From Salticus scenicus (taxonomy: Eukaryota; Arthropoda; Arachnida; Araneae; Salticidae), in assembly GCA_963930645.1 (NCBI GenBank), contig OZ005648.1, positions 6,501,805-6,565,804 on the forward strand: a DNA stretch of 64,000 nucleotides. Reading direction: 5' to 3'. Of this stretch, positions 47,521 to 59,214 are shown in pieces (position 1 is the first letter of the stretch; the number at the start of each line of letters is the position of its first letter). Made by a program: the position numbers and the translations under genes. Under the pieces are notes generated by a model that did not search any database, was not told the origin of the DNA, and worked only from the letters and a program-made list of their open reading frames with translations.

Positions 47521-47852
47521 AACACGCTTTTATAGAAATGTGAACTAAAAGAGCACAAAATATCTATCTTAGTATTAAAATGCAGGGTAAGAGAAAATCG
47601 TGTGAGTGACACACCCTAATATTTACATACATTTAAATCTTTAATTAAAATAATTTAGAATTAAACAAAAACCATTTTTAAAAAATCTTCCCTGACTGGG
47701 ATCGAACGCTAAACCTTTAGGTTCGTAGCGCGGAGCGTTACCTAACAGCCACAGCGTTCACGTAGGGAAAGTCTTTTTTTACAATATAGATTTTTTGTCT
47801 GCTCCAAGAGCGGTTACAAACATACATACAGGTAAAACTAATAAAAGCGTGT
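47521..47852 (-). repeat. tRNA-like repeat bounded by AACACGCTTTTAT, copy 2
   Basis: Inverted copy of 2722-3053 and exactly the same length. On the minus strand the B-box-like GCGTTCGATCCC is closer to consensus than in copy 1. Followed by two long A runs (47853-47900). Confidence 0.7.
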
Positions 47853-48239
47853 AAAAAAAAAAAAAAAAAAAACAGCAAAAAAAAAAAAAAAAAAAAAAAA
47901 CCTTTAAAGAAAAATTATAGAGGTATTGCGAACTTCCTGAAATAAACCTATGTAAAGCCTTTAAATATTTCCTGGAGGAATCTGCTGTTTTAATTTTTCT
48001 AGAAAATACTTAGGAAAATCTTTAAAATATCCGCAAAATGTTATTTTTTTTTTTTTTTAAAGGTTTAAAAAAAAAAAAAAAAAAAAAGAGATAGGAAACT
48101 TTTGAAATACTGTATTAATTTGAAGCAAATTTGTACAGTGGACATATCTTAGAAATATAAATTTGATAAGTTCGTTGACCAACTTGATTCGTTCGTCCTC
48201 TTATCGACCACTTGAAATTTTAAAATTCGGATAAAAAAA

Positions 48240-48514
48240 AGAAATTTTAAGAATGGATTTGCTTATATCTCCTTATGTGCAGTGTGTTGGGCAAAATTTT
48301 TGGGACGTTTTTAATTTTGACATTTTTTTCTGTTTTCTAAACATAAATACTGAACGAAATGATCTTGAACTCTAGATCGGCAAGGAACATTTACAAATTC
48401 ATATTTTCCACTATCGATTGAGTCACAACTGCAATTAGGGGACCAAGCACATATTGAAAAAAAAAAAAAAAAAAAAAAAACATACTTTGGATTACCCTAT
48501 ATCATAATTTACAC

Positions 48515-48556
<42 letters not shown>

Positions 48557-48700
48557 TTAAGTCTTTTCCTTTCAGAAGAACGGATTTCAACAAAAGTTTC
48601 CAAAGCTTTCAGAAAAAGTGGCAAAACGGTAGAGAATCATTATTCTGAATCATAAAATGCACACGGGTAATTTTCACCGAGATATGAGTATTTGTAGTAA
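48240..48700 (-). repeat. Dispersed repeat family D, copy 2
   Basis: Contains GCAATTAGGGGACCAAGC and TTTGGATTACCCTATATC, complements of phrases in the 18.2-19.1 kb copy. It also carries an A24 run and a (TTA)n microsatellite at about 48516-48556. Confidence 0.55.
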
Positions 48701-48705
48701 ATATA

Positions 48706-49135
48706 GGGTAAGTGCTCCAGTGATTGACACTTTTAGAGCAATCTCTGATGTTTTTAATGTTCTAGTCATCAGAAAATATTTTTAGAAATCTTAAGTTAAT
48801 ACATATGGCATGAAAGACGTTCAGAACCACATACATGTTAAAATATATATATCTGATAACTATTTTTTTTTCTATGAATTTTTATTTGACACCCACTCAA
48901 TGTTCCAGTCATTGACACTGCCAGTTTTTCCTTTTATTAGTACTGGCACCCTATGTTACAGTTTCTGACACTGCTAGTTATTCATTTTACCAGTTATTAC
49001 CACCTTATGCTCCAGTGTTTGACATAAAATGTTAAAATTCTTATATGTAAAATATATGATTTTATTATTTTTCTTATTTATTAATTATTTCGGGATAGAT
49101 GTCAATTACTGGAGCATGCCAATCAATGGAGCACT

Positions 49136-49140
<5 letters not shown>
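48706..49140. mobile_element. 435-bp MITE with internally repeated terminal motif
   Basis: Ends GGGTAAGTGCTCCAGTGATTG and its complement match 20 of 21 positions and are flanked by TA, though the right side enters a (TA)n tract. Variants of the terminal word CTCCAGTGATTGACAC recur inside near 48901, 48957 and 49012. Confidence 0.75.
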
Positions 49141-49175
<35 letters not shown>

Positions 49176-49329
49176 TTTTGCGGATGCGTGAAAGATTTTT
49201 TTTTTAATAGGTTAATAGCTTGATATATTGGGATACTTTTGTTCGAAATTAAGTTGAATAGAAAAATCTTAAGCAAATTGTCGACAAAAAAATGAGCAAT
49301 AAATAAATTTCAGAGGTAAAATTTCACAA

Positions 49330-49610
49330 GGGTGCTACGTATTTCGAACCCAGATTGCGCTTGTTGGGCTAGCCGCTCGGAGTTTTCCCGTTGTTTTCTT
49401 GGACGATCACGTGAACATGTGCTAGAACACCCAAGAAAGACTCTATACATAACACAAACCACTCAGGCCTAGGATCACCGAGTTGTCAATCGGCCTTAAT
49501 CTCTAACACAACCACACCTACACTATCCGCAATCACTTTGATGCCGCTCTTAAATTTTATAGGAAAAGCTTGTGCTTTTCGGAAATCGGGTTCCGGTTAC
49601 CCTAACTAAA
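49330..49610 (-). repeat. tRNA-derived SINE, minus strand
   Basis: On the minus strand a tRNA-like head with A-box-like GCGGCTAGCCCAACAAG and B-box-like TGGGTTCGAAATAC, followed by a body that shares GGCCTTAATCTC...AACAC with the SINE at 55.2-55.3 kb. Confidence 0.65.
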
Positions 49611-50059
49611 GTGAGAGTAAGTTGCCTTTTCTTTTTTTAGCGCTCATCATCATTCCTTTCTCCTACAGTCAATAGAAGAAAATATTGGCTGTGTAAACAT
49701 TTTCAACTTCCAGCTTGGAAAGCATTGACATATTTTGAGAGGTCCAGAAAACAATTTAACTAATTTTCTAAAATGTTTTTCTCTGCGAGTAGTGCAGAAC
49801 AACTCGAGCTAAAGAGTAAAAATTTTTTCTTAAACTGAGATTTATTTTACCTAGCTGAAAAACTAATGCTGAGAATTAAACATAAAATATAAATATATGT
49901 GCTTAACATGAATGAATGAATTCATTAAAACTTATGTAAACATTCCACAAAGTTAGTGATAATTTGCTAGCGCAAAATTAATTTACAAGCTAATTTAAAA
50001 TTTTTGCACATGTCATAGAGAAAGTGTTTTCAACTATACAATAGGTGGTCAAATTATCA
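49611..50059. other. Noncoding, nothing recognised
   Basis: AT-rich sequence with no gene or clear repeat boundary. Confidence 0.4.
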
Positions 50060-50370
50060 TCCCCCCCCCTTTTCTTAAAAAAAAAAAAAAAAAAAACTAC
50101 TGAACGAAATAGCCTTGACATTTAAGCATGCAAACAACATTCATAAACTCACGTTTTCCTTTATCAATTTAGTAACGTGTGCAATTAGAGGGGAAATTAG
50201 AAATTGAAGAAAATTAGAAATATTTTGGATCACCCTAAATCATAAAAAGATACAAAAGACTTGTAACTTTAACACATTCTTGCACTTATTATGCACAATA
50301 TTTGTATGCTTTTTTGTGAGAATATTACAACTATTTAGGCAAATATACATTTTTTTTTTCTTTTAAAAAA

Positions 50371-50412
<42 letters not shown>

Positions 50413-51100
50413 ACAAGTGTTTGGCTTATAGCACGAATGGATTTCCCGAAAATTTTACAAAACTTGCAGAAAAATTGACAAAACTTTATAGAAAAATTAT
50501 TATGAAAAATAAAATACACACGTGTAATATTCGCTGAGATATGAGTATTTATAGATTTAAAAAAAAAAAAAAAATAATAATAATAATAATTGCGCATACG
50601 TAAAAAATAAAAATATTATTATTATTATTATTACACAGGTTAAAAACTAGATATAAAAAAAACGAGCTAGATTTTAGATATTTTCCATAGATGAAATTTC
50701 ATAAAGGGTTTTTCACATGCCACGTATTTAATTTGGAGATTTATTTATTTTAACCACGATAACAAAACAACTTTTTTGTATGGACTTGTAACTCTAACAT
50801 GTTTTTATTTATTTACTAAGATTTGCGTGTTCATAAAGGGGTTTTTCACAAAAAAGAATTTTCGCAACTTGTTTGAAATAATTGCATCTCCAAATTAAAT
50901 ACGTGGCATGTGAAAAACCCTTTATGAAATTTCAACTCTGGAAAATATCTGAAAACTGGCTCGACTAGCTTTTACCGAAAATATTCTTAATTTTTAATCT
51001 GTTCAAATGAAGTTTTGACGTTAGTTGCCCAATATATCTAGCTTTCAACCTGTGCAATAATAATAATAATAATAATAATAACAAGAAAGAAAAATCATGC
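50060..51100. repeat. Dispersed repeat family D, copy 3, with internal inverted duplication
   Basis: CGAAATAGCCTTGACATTTAAG and GCAATTAGAGGGGAAATTAG open it. At 50630-50755 the sequence (TTTCATAAAGGGTTTTTCAC ...) is inverted relative to 50885-51060, giving opposed copies of the same block about 130 bp apart. Microsatellites (TA)n near 50376-50411 and (AAT/ATT)n near 50573-50635 and 51058-51082. Confidence 0.65.
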
Positions 51101-51189
51101 AGTACGCATTGATTAGTAACACTTTCCAACTGTACGCAATTGTTGTATCGAATAACATTTAATATTCTTTGCCTACGTTATCGCACGAC

Positions 51190-54100
51190 AGATAGAAGGA
51201 CGGAAAAACATACAGGTAGACTAATTCATTTTAAAATTACTCTTAGGCATTTTAGAAAGTGTTAAAAAGGTTTAACGCAAAAGAAAATGCAGCCATTAGA
51301 TTATAATTACAGCTTTTAATCTCTCTGAATATTTTACTGTAGCCCTGTAAATCTAAAACTTAATCATATCATATTCTCTACAAAACAATATTTTAGAATA
51401 TTAATAATACATGTCAATGTTTTTATGATTTTTATAGCAGAGAGATTTTTAAATATAACTTTTAAAAAAATTCTGTCTTAAAGCGTAATACATTGGATTT
51501 TTTTTTATTGTTGTTGTTGTCCCTGTAAACAAACTATAGTTGTACAGGACCAATAATGGCATTTTAAATAGGGAACATTCCATAGGGAACTTGAGTGAAT
51601 CATTTCTTAAAATTCTCAAAATATTCACGGATGATAGGAGCCTGAGACATTCAGATAGAAAGGCAGACAATCGGACAGACAGATGCAGAAATTGAAATCA
51701 TATTCCCACTAAAATTATAAGAAAATGTTAAAACGCTCATGTAAACAAAAGTGCTATTCCAGCAAATTTTTATTAATAGCTCTTAATGTAAATGATTATC
51801 TTTGTGTGGTCCCGTAAATCTAATGTTTACTATACTATATTACATAGAAGGCACTCTTTTGTGCATTCGAATAATATATTTCAATTGCATTAAGCTCTGG
51901 GAAAAATAAAATTATTAAAATTTGGTTTATAAAAATAACTCTCATACAACACAATGCTTTGGAATACTTTCAAGTGCTCCTGTACACAAACCAGTTAGAA
52001 ATGTACATAATTTTACATAGGAAACATCCGATTGGGAATTCAATAACATATCAAAATTTCATTAAAGTTTGTATACATTAAAAGTATTAAAATATGGTTT
52101 ATAGAAACTCCTCACATAGAACACAATGCTTTCGAATAATTTTGGGTGTCCCTGAACACAAACCGGAAGAGGTATTCACTCCATTTTCAATAGGGAACAT
52201 CCGATAGTGAACATGAATAAAATATATCGGTTTGAAGAAATTTCATAAATATTTACGGGAATTAGAGTTCAGAAAAACAGACAGAGAGACAGACAGACGG
52301 ACAGAAGAACAGTCAGACAGATACACAAATTGAAGTTATATTCACACAAAAAAAATGACAGAAAGTGTCAAAAACGCTTAAGTTAAACGAAAGTACAATT
52401 CTAGGAATTTTTTATTAATACCTCTTAATATAACTGAATATTTTTGTGTCACCCTGTAAATATAATGATAACCATGATGCTATATTCTATGCAAAGCATT
52501 CTTTTGTGCATATAAATAACATATTTTAATTTTCTGAAACTTCGTGGAACGTAAAGTTATTAAAATTTGATTTATAGAAATATCTCACAAAGAACGCAAT
52601 GATTTTGAGTACTTTTGAGTGTCCCAGTACATAAAGTAGTGGTGGTATGTAATCTATTTTATATAGGAAACATCCAATAGTGAACTTAAAAAACATATTT
52701 CAATTTCATGAAGATATTGTACAGTAAAGGTAAGAAAATATGGTTTATAGAAATACCTCTCATAGAACGCAATTCTTTGAAATACTTTCGGGGGTCCCTG
52801 TACACAATCCAGTAAAGGTATAAAATCCATTTTCAATAGGAAACATCCGATAGTGAACTTGAATAACATATATCAGTTTCAAAAAATTCCATAAATATTT
52901 ACGGGTGTTAGAGCGCGGGAAGACAGATAGACGGACAGACGGACATATACACAAATTGGTATCATATTCCCACTTAAAAAAATGTTAGAAAGTGTTAGAA
53001 ACGCTTAATGTAAACGAAAGTACAATTCTAGCAAATTTATATTAATAGCTCTTAATATAACAGAATATTTTTGTGTCACCCTGTAAATCTAATGCTAATC
53101 ATGCTATATTCTATGTAAAACATTCTTTTGTGCATATAAATAACATATTTCAATTTCCTAAAACTTCCTGGAAAATAAAGTTATTAAAATTAGATTTATA
53201 GAAATATCTTTCATAGAACGCAATGCTTTAGAATACTTTTGAGTGTCCTTGTAAATAAAACAGTGATGGTATTTAATCCATTTTATACAGGAGATATCCA
53301 ATAGTGAACTTGAATAACACATTTCAGTTTCGATAAGATATGTGTAAACTAAAGGTATAAAAATATGGTTCATAGAAATACCTCTCATATAACGCAATGC
53401 TTTGAAATACTTTCGGGTGTCCCAGTATACAAACCAGTAAAGGTATAAACTCCATTTTCAACAGGAGACATCCGATAGTGAACTTGAATAACATATATCA
53501 GTTTCAAGAAATTCCACATATATTTACGAGCGTTACGGCGCGGACAGACAGACGGACAAACGGGCAGACAGACATACAAACCGAAGTCATTAACACATGT
53601 AACCTTGTTGGGAAGCGTTAAAAATGTTAGAATGTAAACGAAATTAAACGAACTTAATGTAAACGAAAGTACAATTTTAGCAAATATTTATTAATAACTC
53701 TTTATATAACTGAATATTTTTGTTTCACCCTGTAAATCTAATGCTAATCATGCTATATTCTATGCAAAGCATTTTCTTTTGTGCGTATAAATAACATATT
53801 TCAATTTCATAACTATTCGTGCAAAGTAAAGTTATTAAAATTGAATTCATAGAAATATCTCACATAAAACGCAATGCTTTCGAATACTTTTGTGTGTCCC
53901 TGTACACAAATCAGTGGTGGTATTTACTCCATTTTACACAGGAAACATCCGATAGTGAACTTGAGTAACATATTTCAATTTCATTAAGATTTGTGTACAG
54001 TAAGGGTATGAAAATATGATTTATAGAAATGCCTCTCAGAGAACACAATGCTTTGAAATGTTTTCGGGGGTCCCTGTACACAAACCAGTAAAGGTATAAA

Positions 54101-54403
54101 CTCCATTTTCAACAGGGAACATCCGATAGTGACCTTGTACAATATATTTCAATTTCATTAAGATTTTTGTACAGTAAGGGTATGAAAATATGGTTTATAG
54201 AAATGCCTCTCATAGAACACAATGCTTTGAAATATTTTCGGGGGTCCCTGTACACAAACGAGTAAAGGTATAAACTTCATTTTCAATAGGGAACGTCCGA
54301 TAGTGAACTTGAATAACATAGCAACTTAACAGTTTCAATAACTTAACAGTTTCAAGAAATTCCATAAATATTTACGGCAGTTAGAGCGCGGACAGACAGA
54401 CAG

Positions 54404-54458
<55 letters not shown>

Positions 54459-54505
54459 AACCGAAGTCATAAACACTTTTCAACCTTGGGGGAAAGTGTT
54501 AATAA
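51190..54505 (+). repeat. Higher-order tandem array of family A (~640-bp period, ~4-5 units)
   Basis: The phrase AAACGAAAGTACAATTCTAGC or a variant begins units near 51739, 52378, 53005 and 53660 (spacings ~627-655). Within each unit, GCAATGCTTTGAAATACTTT-type subunits occur in pairs ~172-177 bp apart. Units end in ACAGACAGACGGACAG tracts, expanded at 54394-54460, and hairpins of the type CACTTTTCAACCTTGGGGG...GTGTTAA (final one 54471-54505). Short minus-strand ORFs with repeated C-P-S-V words are this tract in translation. Confidence 0.85.
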
Positions 54506-54509
54506 TACC

Positions 54510-54900
54510 AGTTTTTTGCGCATGCGCCGTAAAAAATTTACTATAAATGCTCATATCTCGGCGAATATTGCCCGTGTCTATTTTATTTTACAGAATAATG
54601 TATCTTCAAAGGTAATCAATTTTTCTACAATTTTTGTGTAATTTTCTTGAAAACCATTCATATTATCAAGTAAAATACTCGCAAAAAAAAAAAAAATTGA
54701 AAAAAAGTTATGTTTGCCTAAATAGTTGTTATCCCCCCCCCCCCCCCCCGAAAAAAAAAAAAAATAGAAATATTGTATATAGTAAGTGCAAGAATAGTTA
54801 CAAATCTTTTTTTGTAGCTTTATGTGATACAGGGTGATTCTTTTGAGATGTTCTTTGCATGTCTGAAGTTCAAGGCCATTTCGTTTAACATTTTTTTAGA
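54510..54900 (+). repeat. Dispersed repeat family D, copy 4
   Basis: Includes GCTCATATCTCGGCGAATATTG, TAGCTTTATGTGATACAGGG and GGCCATTTCGTTTAAC, phrases shared with the 18.2-19.1 kb copy, plus a C16/A14 run at about 54724-54754. Confidence 0.55.
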
Positions 54901-55089
54901 AAATCGAAAAACTATCAAAATAATAACAATAAAAGAATTCTAATAGTTTGATTACCCACTGTATTATCCTTTATTTTAAGATATTTTAAGAAGGCTGGTT
55001 CGAAACCAATAATATTTTTTTCACGGATAAAAGAACTAAAAGTAATCGTAAATAATACAAGTCATCTCGTATCATAAAGATAAGGGGCT

Positions 55090-55320
55090 CACCAGAGGCC
55101 GAGAGGCTTTGTTCTCCAGCTGGTAGACGGAGGTGCCGGGTTCGACCCCAGGTCACACTCGTCAGTCTAACCTTTCGAATGAACTTGGGAGTCGTTGAAA
55201 TTTGCGTGAATGCGGGTTCCGATTCCTTAGGTAGACCACCCCATAGGGCACTCTACCTATGGACTAGGTTCCAAACGCAGGCAATTGGCCTTAACTCCAA
55301 CAGCAGCGGAAAAATCAATA
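55090..55320 (+). repeat. tRNA-derived SINE, plus strand
   Basis: Head GAGGCCGAGAGGCTTTG (A-box region) and GGTGCCGGGTTCGACCCC (B box). The body ends GGCCTTAACTCCAACAGCAG. Same family as 16786-16885 and 49330-49610. Confidence 0.75.
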
Positions 55321-55339
55321 AGGGCTAATTAATTACTTT

Positions 55340-55420
55340 ACGTGTGAAATCGTAGCTCAATGGTAGACCGCTCAGCTTTTATGCTGATGTTCTAGATTCG
55401 GTTCCAAGCTTCCAAGCGGG
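55340..55420 (+). tRNA. tRNA-like sequence, probably a pseudogene
   Basis: CGTAGCTCAATGGTAGACCG resembles a tRNA 5' half with an A box, and GATTCGGTTCC a degenerate B box about 45 bases on. Stem complementarity is incomplete, so I treat it as a tRNA-derived relic rather than a working gene. Confidence 0.3.
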
Positions 55421-55504
55421 GATGACTATGATTATTTAAGGAATAAAAAATTTCACTCAAACCTGTGCAGATTTTACTCAAAAATAAATTGTTTCAATTA
55501 AATC

Positions 55505-55595
55505 AAATCTGAGCTGGTCTCAACCGCTCGATGATTTGAGCGAAATTTACTCGGTATGAGAAGTTGCCGGTTCAATACCGCAAACGAGTGAAAAA
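55505..55595 (+). tRNA. tRNA-like sequence with Leu/Ser-like length, probable relic
   Basis: GCTGGTCTCAACCGCTCGATG lies ~60 bases before GCCGGTTCAATACCGC (B-box-like). No full cloverleaf could be closed by eye. Confidence 0.25.
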
Positions 55596-55619
55596 AATGA
55601 CTCAAATTTCCTGTTTTCA

Positions 55620-56570
55620 ATTTTGAGATAGCAAAACTCTTTTTAACTGTACTTCCAAGTATTTCATTGTTTTTTATTTCCTTTCATGCATGAAACTTTA
55701 AAATATGTTTTGTTCTTAATATTATAGAAGAAGGAATCTCACAAAAAACCTATCTTCATAGCTTTACTTTTAAAAAGTGAAAAAAAAATAAATAAATAAA
55801 AAATAAATAAAATAAAATAAAAAATAAAATAAAATAAAATAAATAAATCCCTTTAGTCAGTTGTCTAAGAAATGCATACACACCATATACTGCACAAAAA
55901 ATTTTGCACAGAAAAAAAATAATAATTGAAATGTATTCTAAGGAATTTCCATTAATTTTCCATAATTTATAGGAATATTTTTGTCTAACCCATTAACACT
56001 TTCATTCCCAATTTTTTCCATTAATAAAATAATAATTCTTATATTTAGTCATAAATTTATTTTATAGGCAAATGTATATAAATATTTTTTTTTAAATAGA
56101 AGTAATAACAGAGTACGAATTAATATAGCTAAGAAAGCAACTGACAGGTGTTTATATGTGTTTAATATAACCACTGATGCCATTTAAAATCATAACTTTT
56201 CAATAAATAAAAATATCAAAATTTTGGAAGAAATACATCTTGCAATTAATTAAAATACAAATTATAAACATTAAAAAATATTTCAAACAGTTAATTTACT
56301 TGAATTGCCAAAAACAGGAAACTGATTCCGATATTATTATCAGAATAGATTAAAATATGCTTTCATTTATCAAGAAGGATAGTGAAATCATCTAAAATAT
56401 ATACGAGTATATTTCGGTGGGAAAATGTATATCGATTTTAATATTGTTCATTTTGAATCAGCGGAAGTATTAGATGGTAAGAAAGAAAATCTGAAATGTT
56501 ACGATTCCAATTGGCATCACGGGGAATGGAAGGGTTAAACTAATAATTGATGCTTATCATACCTATTCTT

Positions 56571-56627
<57 letters not shown>

Positions 56628-56640
56628 CATCTGAATAATG
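55620..56640. other. AT-rich noncoding stretch
   Basis: (AAATA)n around 55778-55848 and (TA)n at about 56573-56623. No gene. Confidence 0.5.
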
Positions 56641-56649
56641 TAAGTTAAT

Positions 56650-56925
56650 TCCATGATATATCAAGGCAGTGTAAATATATCAAAATGTGCGCTTTAAGAG
56701 AATATCTGTTATAGACCGTAGTGTTTCTGCATTCCTTTATGAGCACCTGCATACAAACCATTGGGATATTTTTATCATTCTGAAGTTACAGTAAACCTGA
56801 ATCACATGTAGCAGTTTCCTATAGGTATCCCAAAATATTTACGAATGCGAGAGGGTGCGTTGACAAACTATTTGAAGTCATCAACACTTTTCAACTTTGT
56901 TCAAAAGTGTTAAAAAGCAAAAAAA
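56650..56925 (+). repeat. Hairpin-terminated repeat, family A, single diverged unit
   Basis: TTATAGACCGTAGTGTTTCTG, ACAAACCATTGGGATATTT and the terminal pair AACACTTTTCAAC...TCAAAAGTGTT (56881-56912). Confidence 0.6.
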
Positions 56926-57446
56926 AAAAAAAAAAAAAAAAAGGGGGAAGGATAAAAAGAACTTAAATTGAATTTTTTTTTATATTTATGTGATACTGTA
57001 ATTTAGTGAAGATAATCCGCGGGCTATCTTTAAAAAAATATTGATTTTTTGGGGGACTGCGGCTTATCTATCAGTGCGGGCTATCTAATAATGCCAAATT
57101 CCGTCGTCCATGCTTCTTGGAACAGACGATCTTCTCCGAAAACGGAAGTTTAGTATTTGAGTTTCTCGAGCACTGATTCACGCTTATAATCTCTTATTTA
57201 TAACTAATAATCTCTTGTTTTGATTAATTTGCATATACGTCTGGAGTTCGCCATCTTGTTCCCTTGTTTTTGATTTTTTGCATCGTTTTTGTATACTGGC
57301 TTTGTTTTGTTTTATTTTTTACTTTTATTTATTTATTTATTTATTTTAATACAGTGACTTTTAAAATAATTTATTACTTTCATTTATAATTATTTTTATG
57401 ACTGCGTATATATGTCTGGATTCCACCATATTGTTCACGTAAGTAG
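56926..57446. other. Noncoding, with a diverged direct repeat
   Basis: CATATACGTCTGGAGTTCGCC (57232-57252) and GTATATATGTCTGGATTCCACC (57405-57426) are related. No gene is seen. Confidence 0.4.
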
Positions 57447-57572
57447 GTAAGAAAGGCCGGTTCTAGGTCAGCAGGGGGAGATACCGAGGGACCGGCAAGC
57501 CGTGCCGGTGCCACACCACCCCCTGAGGGCCTAGACGAGCTGGTATCGTCCTTGACACCCCCCCCCCCCTCT
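57447..57572. other. GC-rich island with three nested stems
   Basis: In a strongly AT-rich setting this ~125-bp GC-rich block forms an ordered fold: TCTAGG (57462-57467) with CCTAGA (57530-57535), CAGGGGG (57472-57478) with CCCCCTG (57519-57525), and ACCGGCA (57491-57497) with TGCCGGT (57503-57509). All three are perfect and coaxially nested. A C14 run follows. It could be a structured RNA, a transposon end, or a packaging or terminal structure; function unknown. Confidence 0.6.
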
Positions 57573-57599
57573 GACAGTATCGTAAAAGATGACGAGGGT

Positions 57600-58690
57600 A
57601 TTAATGAGGAAATTTAATTTAAAAAAAAGTAATTAGTGATTTTTTGTAAAAAGTGACGATGGTTTTAAAGGGACGTTTGCGGTAGAATGAAAAAAGCATG
57701 GTATTGTTTGTGAGTCATTAGGGAATTAATTAGGAAATTAATTAAGAAATTAATTAAAAAAATTAAAAAATTGGGAAATAAAGAAGGAATTGATAAAATA
57801 TATGAATTTAAGGATGTTGATGTGAATATACTATGAAAGAAATAGAGTGATCTGACTGGGGTTCGAACCTGGCACCTTGCAGTAAAAATATTTCCATAAG
57901 ACTGTAGTTTTCGCGTATGTGTGAGTGATTTTTCTATTATATACCTGTACAAATCTTTTTAAACCTATGAATGCAATTATTCGAAAAGAATTCAATCGTT
58001 TAAATGATATTAATTACAGAATAATAATTAAGAAAAATATTAATTAAGGATCTTCTTGTAAAAAATCACCAAATATTTTATGAAAAATGACAATGAGAGT
58101 AAAAATTAAGTAGAAAGAATGAAAGAAAGTGTAGAAATAGAGAGACCTGACTGGTATTCGAACCCGGCGCCTGTTTGATGTAAGGAAACAGCAGTTTACA
58201 AGTACTTTAACCACTGTTCTTTAGAAATATACCTACACAGATCTTTTTAAACCTAAGACTACAAATGTTTGAGAATGTTTCAACCATTTAAATAATATTA
58301 ATTACAGAATAATTAAAAAATAATAATTGAAGATCTTGTAAAATTCACCAAATATTTTATGAAAAAAAGATGATGTATGTGAAAATTAAGCTAAAAGATG
58401 GTTAAAATCTCAAATTTTTTAGTGAAATTCGAAGCAGACGTCTATCTACCTTGAGTTATTTCACAAAACTTATCACCCCCCCTTCAATAATATGGAATTG
58501 TCTATAACCCCTATTCAATAAATGAGATAGACTACGAAACCTATATACCCTTCAATAGACGTGGAATATCCCATTTTTTATCTTTAGTAAATAAAACAGT
58601 GTAATTACAAAGCTATTAATTATGAATTTTCTTCTAAAAGATTACGAATGTTTTATGAAAAATGACAATGAGAGTAAAAATTAAGTAAAA
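57600..58690. repeat. Diverged ~290-bp tandem units containing tRNA-like sequence
   Basis: ATGACAATGAGAGTAAAAATTAAG-like phrases recur near 58088, 58368 and 58658, and ATACCTGTACAAATCTTTTTAAACC near 57941 and 58226. Two units contain a minus-strand B box (GGTTCGAACCCC at ~57855, GGGTTCGAATACC at ~58155) next to AGTCAGATC/AGTCAGGTC. No protein gene is supported. A 70-codon frame at 58697-58909 lacks an early ATG. Confidence 0.6.
58145..58230 (-). tRNA. tRNA-like sequence (relic)
   Basis: Minus strand: A-box-like AGTGGTTAAAGTACTTG, then GGCGCCGGGTTCGAATACC (B box). Resembles a tRNA with an enlarged middle region. Likely a tRNA-derived repeat since a decayed second copy lies ~300 bp away. Confidence 0.35.
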
Positions 58691-59214
58691 AGATGATTGA
58701 AAATTCTTCAACATGTTGTAAATTCGATTAATCAACGAACGTCTGACGAAGAGTTTATGCGAAAGCTAATATTATCCGATCTTACATTACTATTAATTCT
58801 CATCGAAAACGTGAAGGTCATATCCACCCTGTTCAAACCTGTTTCCCCCCTACTCACACCCTCGAAGGAAATTGACCATTCCTCCCTTCTTAGGGAAGAG
58901 AGAAAATAACAAATTTTTTAATAGATTTCCACTGACTTTTTTTAAATATAAATTCATTTCTTAGATTTCTTTAGTATAAACTTTACCCGCTTCTACACTT
59001 AGCATTTGGCAGGATTTTAAAACAGTAATATTTTCGGATACATTTAACAAGATTTTTAAGGCATTTCGCGATAAGTTAATTCGGATTTGGCAAGAAACAT
59101 GCGGTATAAATGAAGAGTGAAAAAAATTTTATCACTTGCTAACTTATTTTTGCGGAGTGAAGACATCTGTTTTTTAACCTGAATTCAGTGTTACATAATA
59201 ATAATTTTTTCAAG

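Noticed and set aside
52654..53579. Several minus-strand ORFs sharing C-P-S-V and Y-L-x-E-I words
   Set aside because: They are translations of the repeated units of the 51-54 kb array, not a gene family.
58697..58909. 70-codon frame upstream of the Bcl-2-like gene as a third gene
   Set aside because: It opens with TTG, the first ATG is 20 codons in, and no domain is seen.
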